This document shows positions 36,677 to 47,829 of a stretch of DNA of 64,000 nucleotides, one piece after another. The DNA is taken from NCBI GenBank assembly GCA_001510575.1, contig LNGK01000005.1, positions 2,790,574-2,854,573 on the forward strand, written 5' to 3'. Position 1 is the first letter of the stretch; each line of letters begins with the position of its first letter. Position numbers and translations under genes: made by a program. Below the pieces are notes generated by a model. That model ran no database searches, was not told the DNA's origin, and was given only the letters and a program-made list of their open reading frames with translations. The DNA is from Knoxdaviesia capensis (lineage: Eukaryota > Ascomycota > Sordariomycetes > Microascales > Gondwanamycetaceae).

Positions 36677-39281
36677 GATGGAGATGGCTGCGGGTGGAAA
36701 GCAGAAACAGAAAGCGGAAGGTGGACGGATGAGATGAAAAGGCCGTTCAAGGGAGATTCATGAAGAAGTGGTCGCGGGTCTCAAAAGGACCGACGATGGT
36801 CTGGCGGAACGGCGCAAGATATTCGAGGCGTACTGGGGAATGACGTTTGGAATCCGCGGTTTATCGGCACAACTTTGGACGGGCACAAGGATTTTTGAGT
36901 GCTATTCCTCCTTATTTTCTGGATGGGGGGCGAAAGGTCTGGATTGGCCAATGAAGCGAAACCGATCAGGAACAAAAAGAGAGTCGGCCGGGAGGGGAGA
37001 AAGTCTGCTTGTGGCGGGATCCGAGAGTCAATTGGTAGAAAGGAGAAACTCTTACAGTCGACGCCAAGTTGAGCACAGGCCAACAACAAGAAGAGCTTTG
37101 ATGGTGAGGAAAGGCAGGGCTCGAAAGGTGAAAATGAGATGTTTATAGCGGAATAAATTAAGACCTCTAGGAAGAGAAGGACAGAAGATGGTCTAGAATG
37201 AAGAGAAATACCACAAGCTCTTTTGGCGCGGTTATTTGGAAACCGACAAGGTTGCAGTGGTGGCGACAGGGTGGGATTTGTGGCGAACCCTAGTCCCGGA
37301 TTGTTAACCTGAAATACAGGGAAATAGATCAAGTAACTGAAACAGAAATGGCGAGAAGAGCAGCGAAGAGATATCGAATTCTATCCTGTAATCACCAATG
37401 AAGGTCCAGAAGCAAGAAAACGAGAGTGAAGGTGACAGTGAGACCCAAATAGCCCTGAGATGGCCCAAGATACGGATCGCACGCACTTCTTCCCGTGAGG
37501 AAAAACACAACACGGGAATAGAGAGAGCGAGAATGTCCGGGGAGGGGAAGAGATTCGAGAGAAACAACCGGAGAAGAAAAAAAGAAGTGCGGCGGAGGAG
37601 AAGAACCAGTGGTTATAGACGATGAAGAGAAGAAATGATGATAAGAGAAGAAGAAGGAAGCAAAGAGGAATGAGGAGGAGGAAGAAGCTGCGCCAGGGAG
37701 AGCAACCAAGCACCGCGTGGGACAGACCTTCCTTCCAAGAAAAGAACAGCAGCCGTGTTCCTGTCAAAATCCAGAAACCACCCCAATTGGATCAGCCAAA
37801 ACTCGGAGCTGAGTCACTTGGGCCGAGGATTAGTTGTGCTGATACAGTTGCGCAGGGAAGGAAGGCGCTATAGCCGCCAGATCGCAGAAATGGAAGCCCT
37901 CATATACTCGTTTACCTGCATAACCCGGATATCATCATAATATAGAGTTCCCGTGTTGAAGAAGTTGTTCCTGCGGGCGTTTGTGTGTTCCCTCCTCGAC
38001 AAAAATCGGGAGAGAAACGTGTAGTCCAGAGAGCATCAGGAACTTCCTTCCCACATGGAGATCTTTCTCAGAGCTCCTTTTCTAGCCCGGTCGGCTCGCT
38101 TCGTTACGTGCATTTGCATGCAGTTAAGTGCATACAGCGGTGCATAGGGATATGCAGCTCTCGTTCTTTTCTCTGGCCTACAGCAGCAAATGGAGCATTG
38201 TGGAGAGTTCTCTTCATTTCGAATAAATCTCTCTCTCTCTCGTGAAGCTTGACGGTGCTACTCAAATATGGAGATGAGAGCAACTATCCATAGTGATCTT
38301 CAGTAGCCAGGCCAACCTCGGCGGAACCAAACGCCCATAAATGCTGTATGACACCATCACTGCTCGCCCCGTGGCACGTCCGACATGCTGGCCGTTGCCC
38401 GATTCCAAATTTAGTCGCGTGTTAAGCCTCTCGCCGCACGCCGGAACCCAGTAGTTTCTCGGCCCGTTGCAGGCCCCGGCGTTTTGTCCAACATGTGACG
38501 GGCCGAGAACACTTCAAGTTGTTGTACCACCGCAGATGGCAGCCTGCTCGCCAATTAAACCGGCGTTGGTCTTTGCAATCGTGTTCTGAGGGCATCTATC
38601 TCGATTCCTCTGGACGATGTCCTGGCCCCAGTCAATTGCTCCTGGCCAGGATCAGCGCTTCGAAGGCTGCATAACATGTCTGTCCAAGCTTCTCTTTTCC
38701 CAAGCTTTACTTACAATGGGGCTCAAATTTTACTCTAGAGGGGCCTTCCCCACCCACCATGCCCGGGGCCTGCTTGCTTTTTCCTGGGTCTCCTGAAGAG
38801 AGTTTTTGACTTTCTGGTCAAAAGAAAACAATGCTGGTCAGTGGTTCATGAACGTATGTCGCACATCGCACGCCATTTTGCCGACCAAGCTCTCCAGTCA
38901 GACAAGCCAAGGAGGTACCCTAATCCTAACCCTAACCGGCTCAACCCCTCAGCCATTTGTTGGAACAGCTACTGCCAATCTTTTTTCTCGGCCCAAGCTA
39001 CCCCACATCATCAGCCTTTTTGGGGGGATCACCATCGCCGCTTCCCTCCCGTCCCCGATTCATTCCACTCTCTGTAAGACGCTTTCAACCAACTGCAACT
39101 TTCTCAGCTCTCTTCATTTGCTCTTTCCTATTCGAGTCTCCCCATCTCGTATCCACTTCCCCGTGCATTTCTAAGCATCTCACTCTAATATAACGTCACT
39201 TTCACTCTTCCCTCCTCTTCTTCTGTCTTCTCGTTTGAAGCTTCGCGATACCCTATCTCTATTCACTTTGTGCCTTTTCAT
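36677..39281. promoter_or_regulatory. Divergent promoter region of MAM3 and glyoxalase I
   Basis: About 2.6 kb. The MAM3 side (36700-37700) is purine-rich on the plus strand, that is pyrimidine-rich in the direction of MAM3 transcription. The GLO1 side (39000-39280) is T/C-rich on the plus strand. Telomere-repeat-like boxes lie at 37286-37292 and 38917-38937, the latter with three near-consecutive CCTAA units. No coding signal was found in 37900-38900. Confidence 0.45.
38917..38937. repeat. Interstitial telomere-like (CCCTAA)n tract
   Basis: Three imperfect units reading CCTAATCCTAACCCTAACC, about 350 bp upstream of the first glyoxalase I start codon. It matches the fungal TTAGGG telomere repeat on the opposite strand. 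It may be a telobox-type promoter element; function is inferred. Confidence 0.7.
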
Positions 39282-40688
39282 ATGCTTCCACGTCTGTGTT
39301 CTCCGACACTCAATCTCTCTCGACCAGCTTCAATTTCATTTCTCGCTCAGAGACAATTCACCCCGCCTTTTGCCCATCCGTATACCGCCACCAAACCGCT
39401 GAGATTCGTTCTCTCAAGAGCCATGGCTACCTCTACAGATACCTCTACCTACAAGTTCAACCACTCTATGTATGTTTTGCAATCTGCCGTATTGCCCAGT
39501 TCCCTTTTGTTAGCCAGTAACTAAAACGACCATGATACCCCCGTGTTCAGGATCCGGGTCAAAGACCCTAAGGAGTCGGGTAAGTCGACCTGCCACCACA
39601 CAAACAAAAGCCAGACGATCCTAAATTCTAATGGGGGTTTGGCTCTGCAGTAAAATTCTACGAGTTCCTCGGCATGAAGCTGATCAAGAAGCTCGAGATG
39701 TCCGAGGCTAAGTTCGACCTGTACTTCTTGGGCTATGACTCGCCCTCCTCGCACTCGTACGGCCGCTCGACCTTCGACCGCGAGGGCCTCATCGAGCTGA
39801 CCCACAACTACGGCACGGAGTCCGACCCGGAGTTCAAGGTCAATACTGGCAATGCCGAGCCGTTCCGCGGCTTCGGTCACACCTGCATCAGCGTCGACAA
39901 CCTCCAGGCGGCGTGCAAACGTCTCGAAGATGCGGGGTATCGTTTCCAGAAGAAACTCACCGATGGCCGCATGCGTCATGTTGCCTTTGTGCTCGACCCC
40001 GATGGATACTGGGTTGAGGTAATTGGCCAGAAGCCCCTGGAGGCCACTGAGGGTATCACCACCACTGATGTCTCAACTTACCTGATGGTACGCATTTGCC
40101 TGTCTCTCTCCGTCTCCACAACCCATGGAACCGGTATTATACACACCCACCAGTCCCGTGGTTTCCATGCACCACATTACATCTTGCGTGAAGGAATACC
40201 CGTTTCCTTTCGCGATGAATCTAACATCTTCGCCATAGAACCACACCATGATTCGTGTCAAGGACGCCGAAAAGTCCCTCGCCTTCTACCAGGACGTCCT
40301 CGGCATGCACCTGCTGCGCAAGCACGAGTCCCCCAACAACGGCTTCAACCTGTACTTCCTCGGCTACTCTTCCACCCAGCCCATCGCCGCCGACGGCGCC
40401 ACCAACGACCGCGAGGGCGTGCTGGAACTCACCTGGAACTACGGCACCGAGAAGGACGCCAGCTTCTCCTACCACAACGGCAACGACCAGCCGCAGGGCT
40501 TCGGCCACCTGTGCATCTCCGTCGATAACCTCAACTCGGCCTGCCAGCGCTTCGAGGATATCGGCTGCCAGTGGAAGAAGCGCCTCACCGACGGCCGCAT
40601 GAAGAACGTCGCCTTCCTCCTCGACCCCGATGGATACTGGGTTGAGATTGTGCAGAACGAGAAGTTCACCGACAAGCCCAACTTCTAA
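39282..40688 (+). CDS. GLO1: Glyoxalase I, tandem two-domain form, with possible mitochondrial start
   Basis: Four exons: 39423 (or 39282) to 39469, 39551-39579, 39651-40087 and 40239-40688. The cytosolic form starts at ATG 39423 in a strong GCCATGG context and has 320 residues, close to yeast Glo1. It isomerises the methylglyoxal-glutathione hemithioacetal to S-lactoylglutathione. Two homologous domains each carry the metal ligands His, Glu, His, Glu: NHSMIRVKD, IELTHNYGT, GFGHTCIS and GYWVEVI in the first; NHTMIRVKD, LELTWNYGT, GFGHLCIS and GYWVEIV in the second. Exon 2 is only 29 nt and is confirmed by phase and conserved sequence. An in-frame upstream ATG at 39282 adds 47 residues with no Asp or Glu and several Arg, like a mitochondrial presequence. 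Enzyme identity is firm; use of the upstream start is a hypothesis. Confidence 0.94.
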
Positions 40689-41994
40689 ATGCATGCACAC
40701 ATACCTCTTTGAAAATTCCCTGTACTATTCTTTCTTTTTTGGGTTTCTGAAACAATCCCGAGGTCGAGAAGAAAAGGGGGAACTTCCATCGGTGTCTCAC
40801 AGAGTGTTGTTCCCCGTGGAATTCCCCCCCCCCCCCCCCCCCCCTCCCTCTCTCTCACTCTCTCTCTCCTCCCCTATGCTTTCGACATCCCTTCCTGTTC
40901 CTTCAAGCATTCCTCTGTCTCTAACCCCTCTCTCGGTCTCCCTCTCCATCGATGATGTTCTCATTCCATCTGCAGGGCAACTCATGTCTCTCGACCACAC
41001 ATGGGCACGCGATCTAGTTCTCCTTCTGTGCATATCCCTCGTCCCTTCACTCTCTCTCTCACTCTCTCCCTCTCTCTCTCCCGAGTGTACTGTATATGCC
41101 CATAGGGCGCAGGAAAAAACGATTCTCCAGTAAACAGATACGCTTCTCTTTTATAACATGTCTTGTTCTTGAACTCCCAGCCCTCGCCGCCTCTCAGGAA
41201 ACTCGGGAACATCAAACCTCACATATCGTGCACTACTACATACACACACTACCAGTACCTCAGTCACATTCTCCTAACACGTGCTTCGATTATTGTCAAT
41301 TGAATTGTATTGAACTCATCTTTTTCTTCCTCTTCGAAAGATTATAGTCCAAATTAGTTCTGTAGTTTCGTATTTTTTTTGTTGTAGCCCAGATTCAACC
41401 CGTTTTTTTTCTTTCTTTTTCCTTCTTCCTCGCATGCACCCGCCTTCCTCTCCGAATTTTCAGGCTTCGCCTTTGTGAAGCCCCAAAACCCCCCAATTTA
41501 GCCACCCCTTGATGACATATTTTATGTCCTGTCTCCAAGATGTATTCGTGACAAGAATCTCAGTCAAGAAGAAAGAGATCAAGAAAAAAAACACAAGCAT
41601 AGAAATAACAAGAAAAGAAGAAAAGGTCCAGGAAGAGACATGAGTGGAAACCAGCAACGACGATGTTTTTAGCAACAAAAGCGTAATATAAGTCTAGATA
41701 AATTTCGCACACAAGGGAGACGGAAAAAAGCGAGCAAAGCAAAAGCAAGAAAACAGAACCAAAAATGAAGACTGAATTCCAGCTCAATGGAGCTATAAAT
41801 ATTCTCCAAATGGACAAACTTTTATCCTTTGGTTCGTGATATTGGAGGAAGAGAATAGGGGGAAAGAGGGGTGGAAAGCTCCGGTCATGTATCTCGTACA
41901 TCTTCTGTGTTTATAAGGGGAGAGGGGTGGCGTGCGAACAACGAGTGTTCTTTGGGGTTATGTAGGAGGGCAAGAGAGGGATCATCCAAGACGT
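40689..41994. other. Convergent intergenic region, GLO1/SCP160
   Basis: Contains a 21-C homopolymer followed by CT-rich microsatellites (40824-41090) and then a T-rich to A-rich transition, as expected for two opposed 3' ends. The 167-codon open frame at 40630-41133 overlaps the GLO1 end and is driven by the CT repeats. Confidence 0.6.
40824..40870. repeat. C21 homopolymer plus (CT)n
   Basis: Twenty-one consecutive C (40824-40844) run into CCTCTCTCTCAC-type repeats. It lies about 135 bp after the GLO1 stop codon, probably in its 3' untranslated region. Long C runs are hard to sequence, so the exact length may be unreliable. Confidence 0.85.
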
Positions 41995-44900
41995 TTACTT
42001 CTTGTTGACAATCGACTCGATACGCTCCTTGGCCTTCTCCACGTCAGCGGGCAGGCCACTGACAACAACCGCAGTCTTGCCCGATCCCTGGCGGGGAACG
42101 TCAACCGAGACCTTGAAGCTGGTCTCAATCTCCCGCTTGACGCTGCCTCCGTGGCCGATCAGCAGGCGGTGGCGCTCAGCCGGAACCTCAACGGACTCCG
42201 TGACCCGGGATTCCCATTCGGAAACCTTCGACTTGATCTCCGCAACGATCTTGTTGACAACACTACTCCGGCCCTCGACGCGGATCAGGTTCTCGGTGCT
42301 TCCCTGCTTGGGAAACTGGATCATGCGGGTGAGGTCGCGGCCCTCGCTGGATCCGCCAGCAGCAACGACCATGGCGCGGAGGTTGGTTCCTATTCATAGA
42401 TATATCATCAGTTTCAAAATACTCGTGTCGTGCGACAAAGTCGAGGGACAAGAGAGGAGACTTACCGCTGGGACCAATCAGGGCGCGGTGCCACTTGGTA
42501 TCAATTTCAATCGACTCCTGGATCGTATCGTTGAAAACGTCACGCTGAGACTCGAGAAGCTTCTTGGCCGCTTGCACCTGCTCCTTGGTGCCCTTGATGG
42601 TGATGTCGGCCATCTCGGTGCTGCTCTTCGCCGGGAGGTTAATGTTGGCTCCAGTCGAGTTACGGATCTCGTCCAAGCTGTTCGGGCCACGTCTGACCAG
42701 GATGGCAATCTGGGACTGCTTCACGGTGACGACTTCGGAGAACGAAGCATCCTTGAGGTACTGGCAGAATTGCACAATTTCGGCACGAGCAGCCTCAACG
42801 CCCTTCTTGGGTCCACGAATGGTGACCTCATCGGAAGCAAGCTTGTTGCGGCCCTTGCCGGCATCGCTTCCGCTATCAGAGATAGCACTCGAGGCGGTTC
42901 CGCTCTTCACGTTCTTCGGGAAGAAGACCAGAACATTGTGCCGGGTCTGCAGCTTGTTAATGGTGGTTCCTTGGGAGCCAATGAGCTCCTTGTGGAACTT
43001 GGGGTCGACCTTGAGGGTAACCGTAGCCTCATCAGCCAGCACCTTGCCATATTCCAAGATGTTCTTCTTGGCGGCCTCAGCCTTAGCCTGGGGGCCCTTG
43101 AGCTCGACGGTACCATCGTGAACTTGAATCTCGACGTCGTACTTATCACGGAGCTCGCGAATCTTCATGCCGCCCTTGCCAATCAGGTGCTGGGCGTACT
43201 GCTGGGGGAACTCGAAGCTCAGAGTGAATCCACGCTCCTTCTCGTAGATCTCCTCCTGCTTGACCCATTCTTCGACCTTGGTAACGAAGTTAGAGACCTC
43301 AGAGGCAGGGCCCAAGAAAGTAATATCAGAGCCGGCAGCAATGATCTTCACAGGGACAACATTTTCGGCCGTCTTCGCCTTGAGCTCGTTCAAGTACCGG
43401 CGCAGCTTGGCGTGGAACCTGTGTAGAAAATAAGTGAGTTAGCACAGTAACGGACATGGGATATCTAAAGAGGATGAAGGATGCTTACTTAGTATCGACC
43501 TTGACAGTCTGCGAAGAAAGCTTCTCCTGGCTAGCGACCAGATTCTGGATGAATGCCTGGGCGTCGGCAAGGCTCTTGGCGGCGGTCGGAATCTCTTCGC
43601 GGGAAAGGGGGGCGCGCGAAACAGGCGATGCGCTGTCGGTCGAGGGGGTTCCCTCGTACACTAGAATAACAGGGGAAGACTCGTCGCCCTTCTCGGGAAT
43701 GACGACGTGAACGCCATGGGACGCGCGAATCTGAGGGGTCAGAACGGTGTCCAGGTGCTGATGGAAGAAGGGGTCCACGGCGATGGTGGCGAATCGGGCA
43801 GCGTGGTGGGCGGAGATCAGGCTGGAGACCTCAGTTCGGAGAGGGATCAGGCTCTGGGCGTCACGGGCGTACAACTGCCACGACGAGGCTCCACGGCTGT
43901 CAAGCGGGGTAACAATGACTGCACCGAAGGTTGACTCAAGCTTCTTCAGCTCGCCTCGGCTCTGGAAGTACCGAGTAATGTAACTGCCGTGAGCAGCTCC
44001 TCCACCGGGAGCATCACGGTGAATGCGAACAATGTCCAGAGATGAGCATTGGACACCCATGGCCAGCTGTAATACTTTCTGGCTGGCGGCTTCGAGGCTC
44101 GCGGCGGGACCAGCAATTACCACGATATCATCGTCATCAGCGGACGGGGGGATGACTGCACATCCCGTGGAGGCGAAGAACTCATCCCGGCTCATGCCAT
44201 CTCCGCCAAAGACAAACTTTTGACGGCCACGCTCAATGGAGAGTTCTGTAGCCTGAATATCGCCCTTGAGAGCGGTGGCACGCTGGTAAATCTCAGCAGC
44301 GGCCTTTCCGGTGGCGGCCCGGTCACCTAAGAGCTCAATGGGATAATCGGGAGCAAGCACGAGGGAAATCGGCTGTCCGTCAACAACCGGGCCCAGAGCG
44401 GGCAGAGGAATGGTATGGAGGGTCGGAACACGGATCTTGACGGAGTGGCGCTGCTGGATCTCATCGGTGGCTGACGAGCCAGGGCCCGCGATAAAGGGGT
44501 AAAGGTAAACGGGCAGGTTTCGAATCTTCGTGCTAATGTGGCTACTGCGCTCGCTCACGATCTTCAGAATCTCGTCCCGAGCGGCCGCAGCGGAGATCGA
44601 GTTGCCTTCCACCTTGACAATGATTTCGGTGTCATCATCGGGGGAAAGGTTCTGCTGGCTCTCGGAGAGCTTCTGCACGTTGATGCGGGCTCCGGTGCGC
44701 TGCTCGATAGCCTTGATGGTGCTACCTTGCTTGCCAATGATGTGGGTCCGAGCAAAGTAAGGGACCGAAACAGACACGGAAGTCTAGATAGGAATGAGAA
44801 AGGAAATCCATCATGTTAGTCAAGTCGCACGCACACGCATGCAGTAGATCACGAAGGAAACACCCGGGAGTTTCTTGACGAACCTGGGCTCCAATGACCT

Positions 44901-45369
44901 GAATGAGATCCTTCAGTGCCTGTTGAGCGACTTCAGGAGATCCCACGGCCGAGAAGCGCCACTGGCCATTGCCATTCGAGTCCACAGCAAGAGTAGCCTT
45001 GGACCGGCGGTTAAGCTCCTTGATGATCTCCGGAATGGAGCGGCGAAGAGCATCACGAGACTTCAGGTGCTGGCTCTCGACAGTAACGTATTCGACGTTC
45101 CGACCAGGGATGACGATGCGGGTGGGAGGAAACTTCGGAGAGTCGGTAGCCGGAGCAGCCGGAGCGGCCTGGGCACCAGCTCCAGCACGGGACCATTTCG
45201 GGGCAGCGGTGGCGGATCCGTTGGTCTTGGGGGTTCCGAGAACGGGGAAGTTTTCGGCTTCAAGAATCGAGACCGCGACCGGAGCGGGAGCAGGAGAGCC
45301 GTTGGAGCCTGCAGCCTGGGCTTCTTCGGCAGCATGCTGCTGCTTCATAGCGTCGATGATGGAGGCCAT
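41995..45369 (-). CDS. SCP160: Multi-KH-domain RNA-binding protein, SCP160/vigilin family
   Basis: Four exons on the minus strand (45369-44884, 44783-43489, 43418-42466, 42389-41995; introns 100, 70 and 76 bp) encode 1042 residues. At least seven KH-type repeats are visible from their GxxG loops: IIGKQGSTIKAIE, FIAGPGSSATDEI, HLIGKGGMKIREL, LIGSQGTTINKL, LVRRGPNSLDEI (degenerate), LIGPSGTNLRAM (split by intron 3) and LIGHGGSVKREI. Other repeats have lost the loop, as is usual in this family. The N-terminus is Ala/Pro-rich with an ENFPVLG motif. Yeast Scp160 binds polysomes and mRNAs at the ER; the same role is inferred here. The length is shorter than yeast Scp160 (about 1220). Intron 1 has an unusual GTTCGT donor but a good CTAAC branch point, and removing it is needed to keep the frame. 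Confidence 0.9.
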
Positions 45370-47829
45370 TTTAACAAGTGCAGTCTACCGTAGAAGAGAA
45401 ACAAACCAACCAGGTTTAGAGTTAGCTATATTAAAAACAAAGACCAGATGGCAATATAGGCAATTTGCTCAGGGGTTAGGTTGGGGAGGCAAATGCAAAC
45501 AGGAAGTAGTTATAGGGGGGGAAAAGAATATTCTGCTAAGTAAACAAAGGAGGCACAACGAAAGTAGCTGCCTTGAAGCTTTAAACAAAGCTTCACCGGC
45601 AGTGAATTGGTGAATGGTGATAATGACGGTGAAGATGATTAGGGTAGGGAGGAGTAGAAGGAAAACAGTGAATGGACAGGAGACTTACAACCAGTTCGAA
45701 TTAAAACCAGAAGACGGAAGATAACGTAGAGACGTTATTTAGGGGGGAAGATGGTTATAGATTGTGAAGAACGGAGAAAGAAAAGGTAGTGACGAGGAAG
45801 GGAAGGAAAAAGAGGAGGAGAAGAAAGGAGGAAGGGGAAAAAGGACGAGGATGTCAAGAAGGAATAGGCGTGCCAAAACAGATAGTGAAGTGGATGATGT
45901 GGTCGGATTAGGGAAGCAAGGAAAGAGCTAGGAACTTTTTGCTTGGCTCCTGCTTCCCCCAACTTTTGGGAAGGTGGCCACTCTGGGACTGGACTGACCA
46001 GGTTTCAGAGTGGGCTCTCCAGCAAAAGAGCACAGTCGAGGATCCCTTAGTTAACCCTAGGCTCAAGACACCGTCAGCAGATAGGTAATCTCCGCACAAA
46101 AGAGATTTATTTACGAAATAACGGGCTAGAACAAAAATACGGTAGTAAGTCAGTCCATTGAGTAGGTTCGAGCAGATACAGCGCGTATGTGCACTTTCCT
46201 GTACCTCCGAGCGTTGTTCGAGTCGCAGACTCGAGGTTCAGACAAACAGTGTGCATGAAATCACCACCAAGTGGGGCCATTTGCCCATATATTGTTGAGG
46301 TCATGTGACAGCCACACGTGAGATTCTTCTCTTTCCTCATTAATCTCCATGTCGTCGATCAGAAGAAATCGCCAGGCCAGATTGGTATCCGTTTAGCAGC
46401 TTTTACGTGGTGGGAGTGAGTACGTTCCCAACTCTTCTGGTGCGGCGTTTGCGCATCTGAAAGGGTGCTGAAAGGGGGCTGACTGGAACTGTTCTACGGC
46501 GGTTTAACTTGCGTGCAAGATAATATGTAGTGCCTTCTTACCTTGGCTAAGTTCCGAGAGGGGATAAAGTCTAGACAGTTCGTACTAGCCGGCTATCTTC
46601 CTATGTTCTCGGCCTCTGGAGTGAAATATAACAGGAACGAGCAAGTCCACGACCAACCCTAACCCTAACCACATGGCGTATCGTTGGTGAAGTGACAAAC
46701 ACAGTTGCTCATTTGCTGGGACACCAGGACACTCAATCTTCCGTGCTCTTGTGCGATTGCTCTTTCTGCCGATGGCCTGTAAAGCCTCGCTGTTAGGAGC
46801 TCCCCACCGGCGCTGAGGCTTCGTGTATCTAGGCCGGGTCTCTGGAGCGGGAGCCAAACGAATCTGCACTGCCCGGTTTCGGAGCAACGATATTTGCGTG
46901 GTATATGTGGTGAACAGCCACCAAATGTTGTTCCAAGAAACCATCTGACAAAGACTAGATGTTGACACTCCATAATGTGAGCTGATATCAGGATGTGTCC
47001 CAGCAAAGAGCCCATCTCGAATTGTTCGTCCGTCACTGACAGGTGGAGAAGGCTGTTAACATTCTGGCAAGGTTAGCATGGCTGTGCAATCCCGCCTGGA
47101 TCATCCATCAGTCAATTCACCCACGTATCGCCCGCCCCCCCAAAAGGCATGCCAAGCCAGGTGTGGAAGGCCAAGATCAGAATCCTGATTTCGCCACAGC
47201 CAGAGAGCAACGGTATCCAATGAATATCTGGAGAAAAACATTGCCATCCAACTTCCGCGACGCTGTCGGATGGAGCCTTGCATCTACCCACACCCGAAGG
47301 AGCAACATATTTCCAAACGGAGAGGTGTGGTGGAGTTTTTTTTGCTTGCTTGAGCTTGGCTTTATATTCTCCATATAATGTATAGTGTACAGTATAGTGG
47401 TAGTAATCTGTGAATAAATGCCATTTTAGACGAGCCAACCGGGGGACAGATGTGTTGCTATCTTTGACATATACAGTAGTCTCGTCCTTCTCTGCTCCGG
47501 TCTACGAGAGAGCAATTTTGCCGAATTGAGTATAATTCTGGAGCCTGCAGAAACACAACTGGGTGAGCGTCTCGGCGTGGGCTCATCTATATGCCGGTAT
47601 CAAGATCGGCTTTCAGAGACCGACTCTCGGTGCTCGTTCCGATGAACGAGGCGAGGAGCAGACTGGAAAAAGCTTTAGCTATCCATGTCAACCCTGAGGG
47701 GTTTGCATCACACAACTATCTTGGCAGACATTTTCCCATCTGTGTGTTCTGTTTTAAGCTCGCAGTTAAAAACTCAGAGGATCGTCCACCGACCATGAAA
47801 TGTTTGGTGCATTCACACCACCTTCCATC
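45370..47829. other. SCP160 upstream region and gene-poor flank
   Basis: From 45700 to 45900 the plus strand is purine-rich, that is CT-rich in the direction of SCP160, marking its probable leader. Telomere-like boxes lie at 45639-45649, 46052-46060 and 46655-46670. The rest (46100-47829) has only short open frames with no recognised domain. Confidence 0.45.
46655..46670. repeat. Interstitial telomere-like AACCCTAACCCTAACC
   Basis: Two and a half perfect CCCTAA units, about 1.3 kb upstream of SCP160. The longest perfect copy of this motif in the window. Either a promoter telobox or a remnant of telomere-type repeat. Confidence 0.8.

Noticed and set aside
42002..43426. 474-codon plus-strand ORF opposite SCP160
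   Set aside because: Antisense shadow; the minus strand has clear KH repeats and splice sites.
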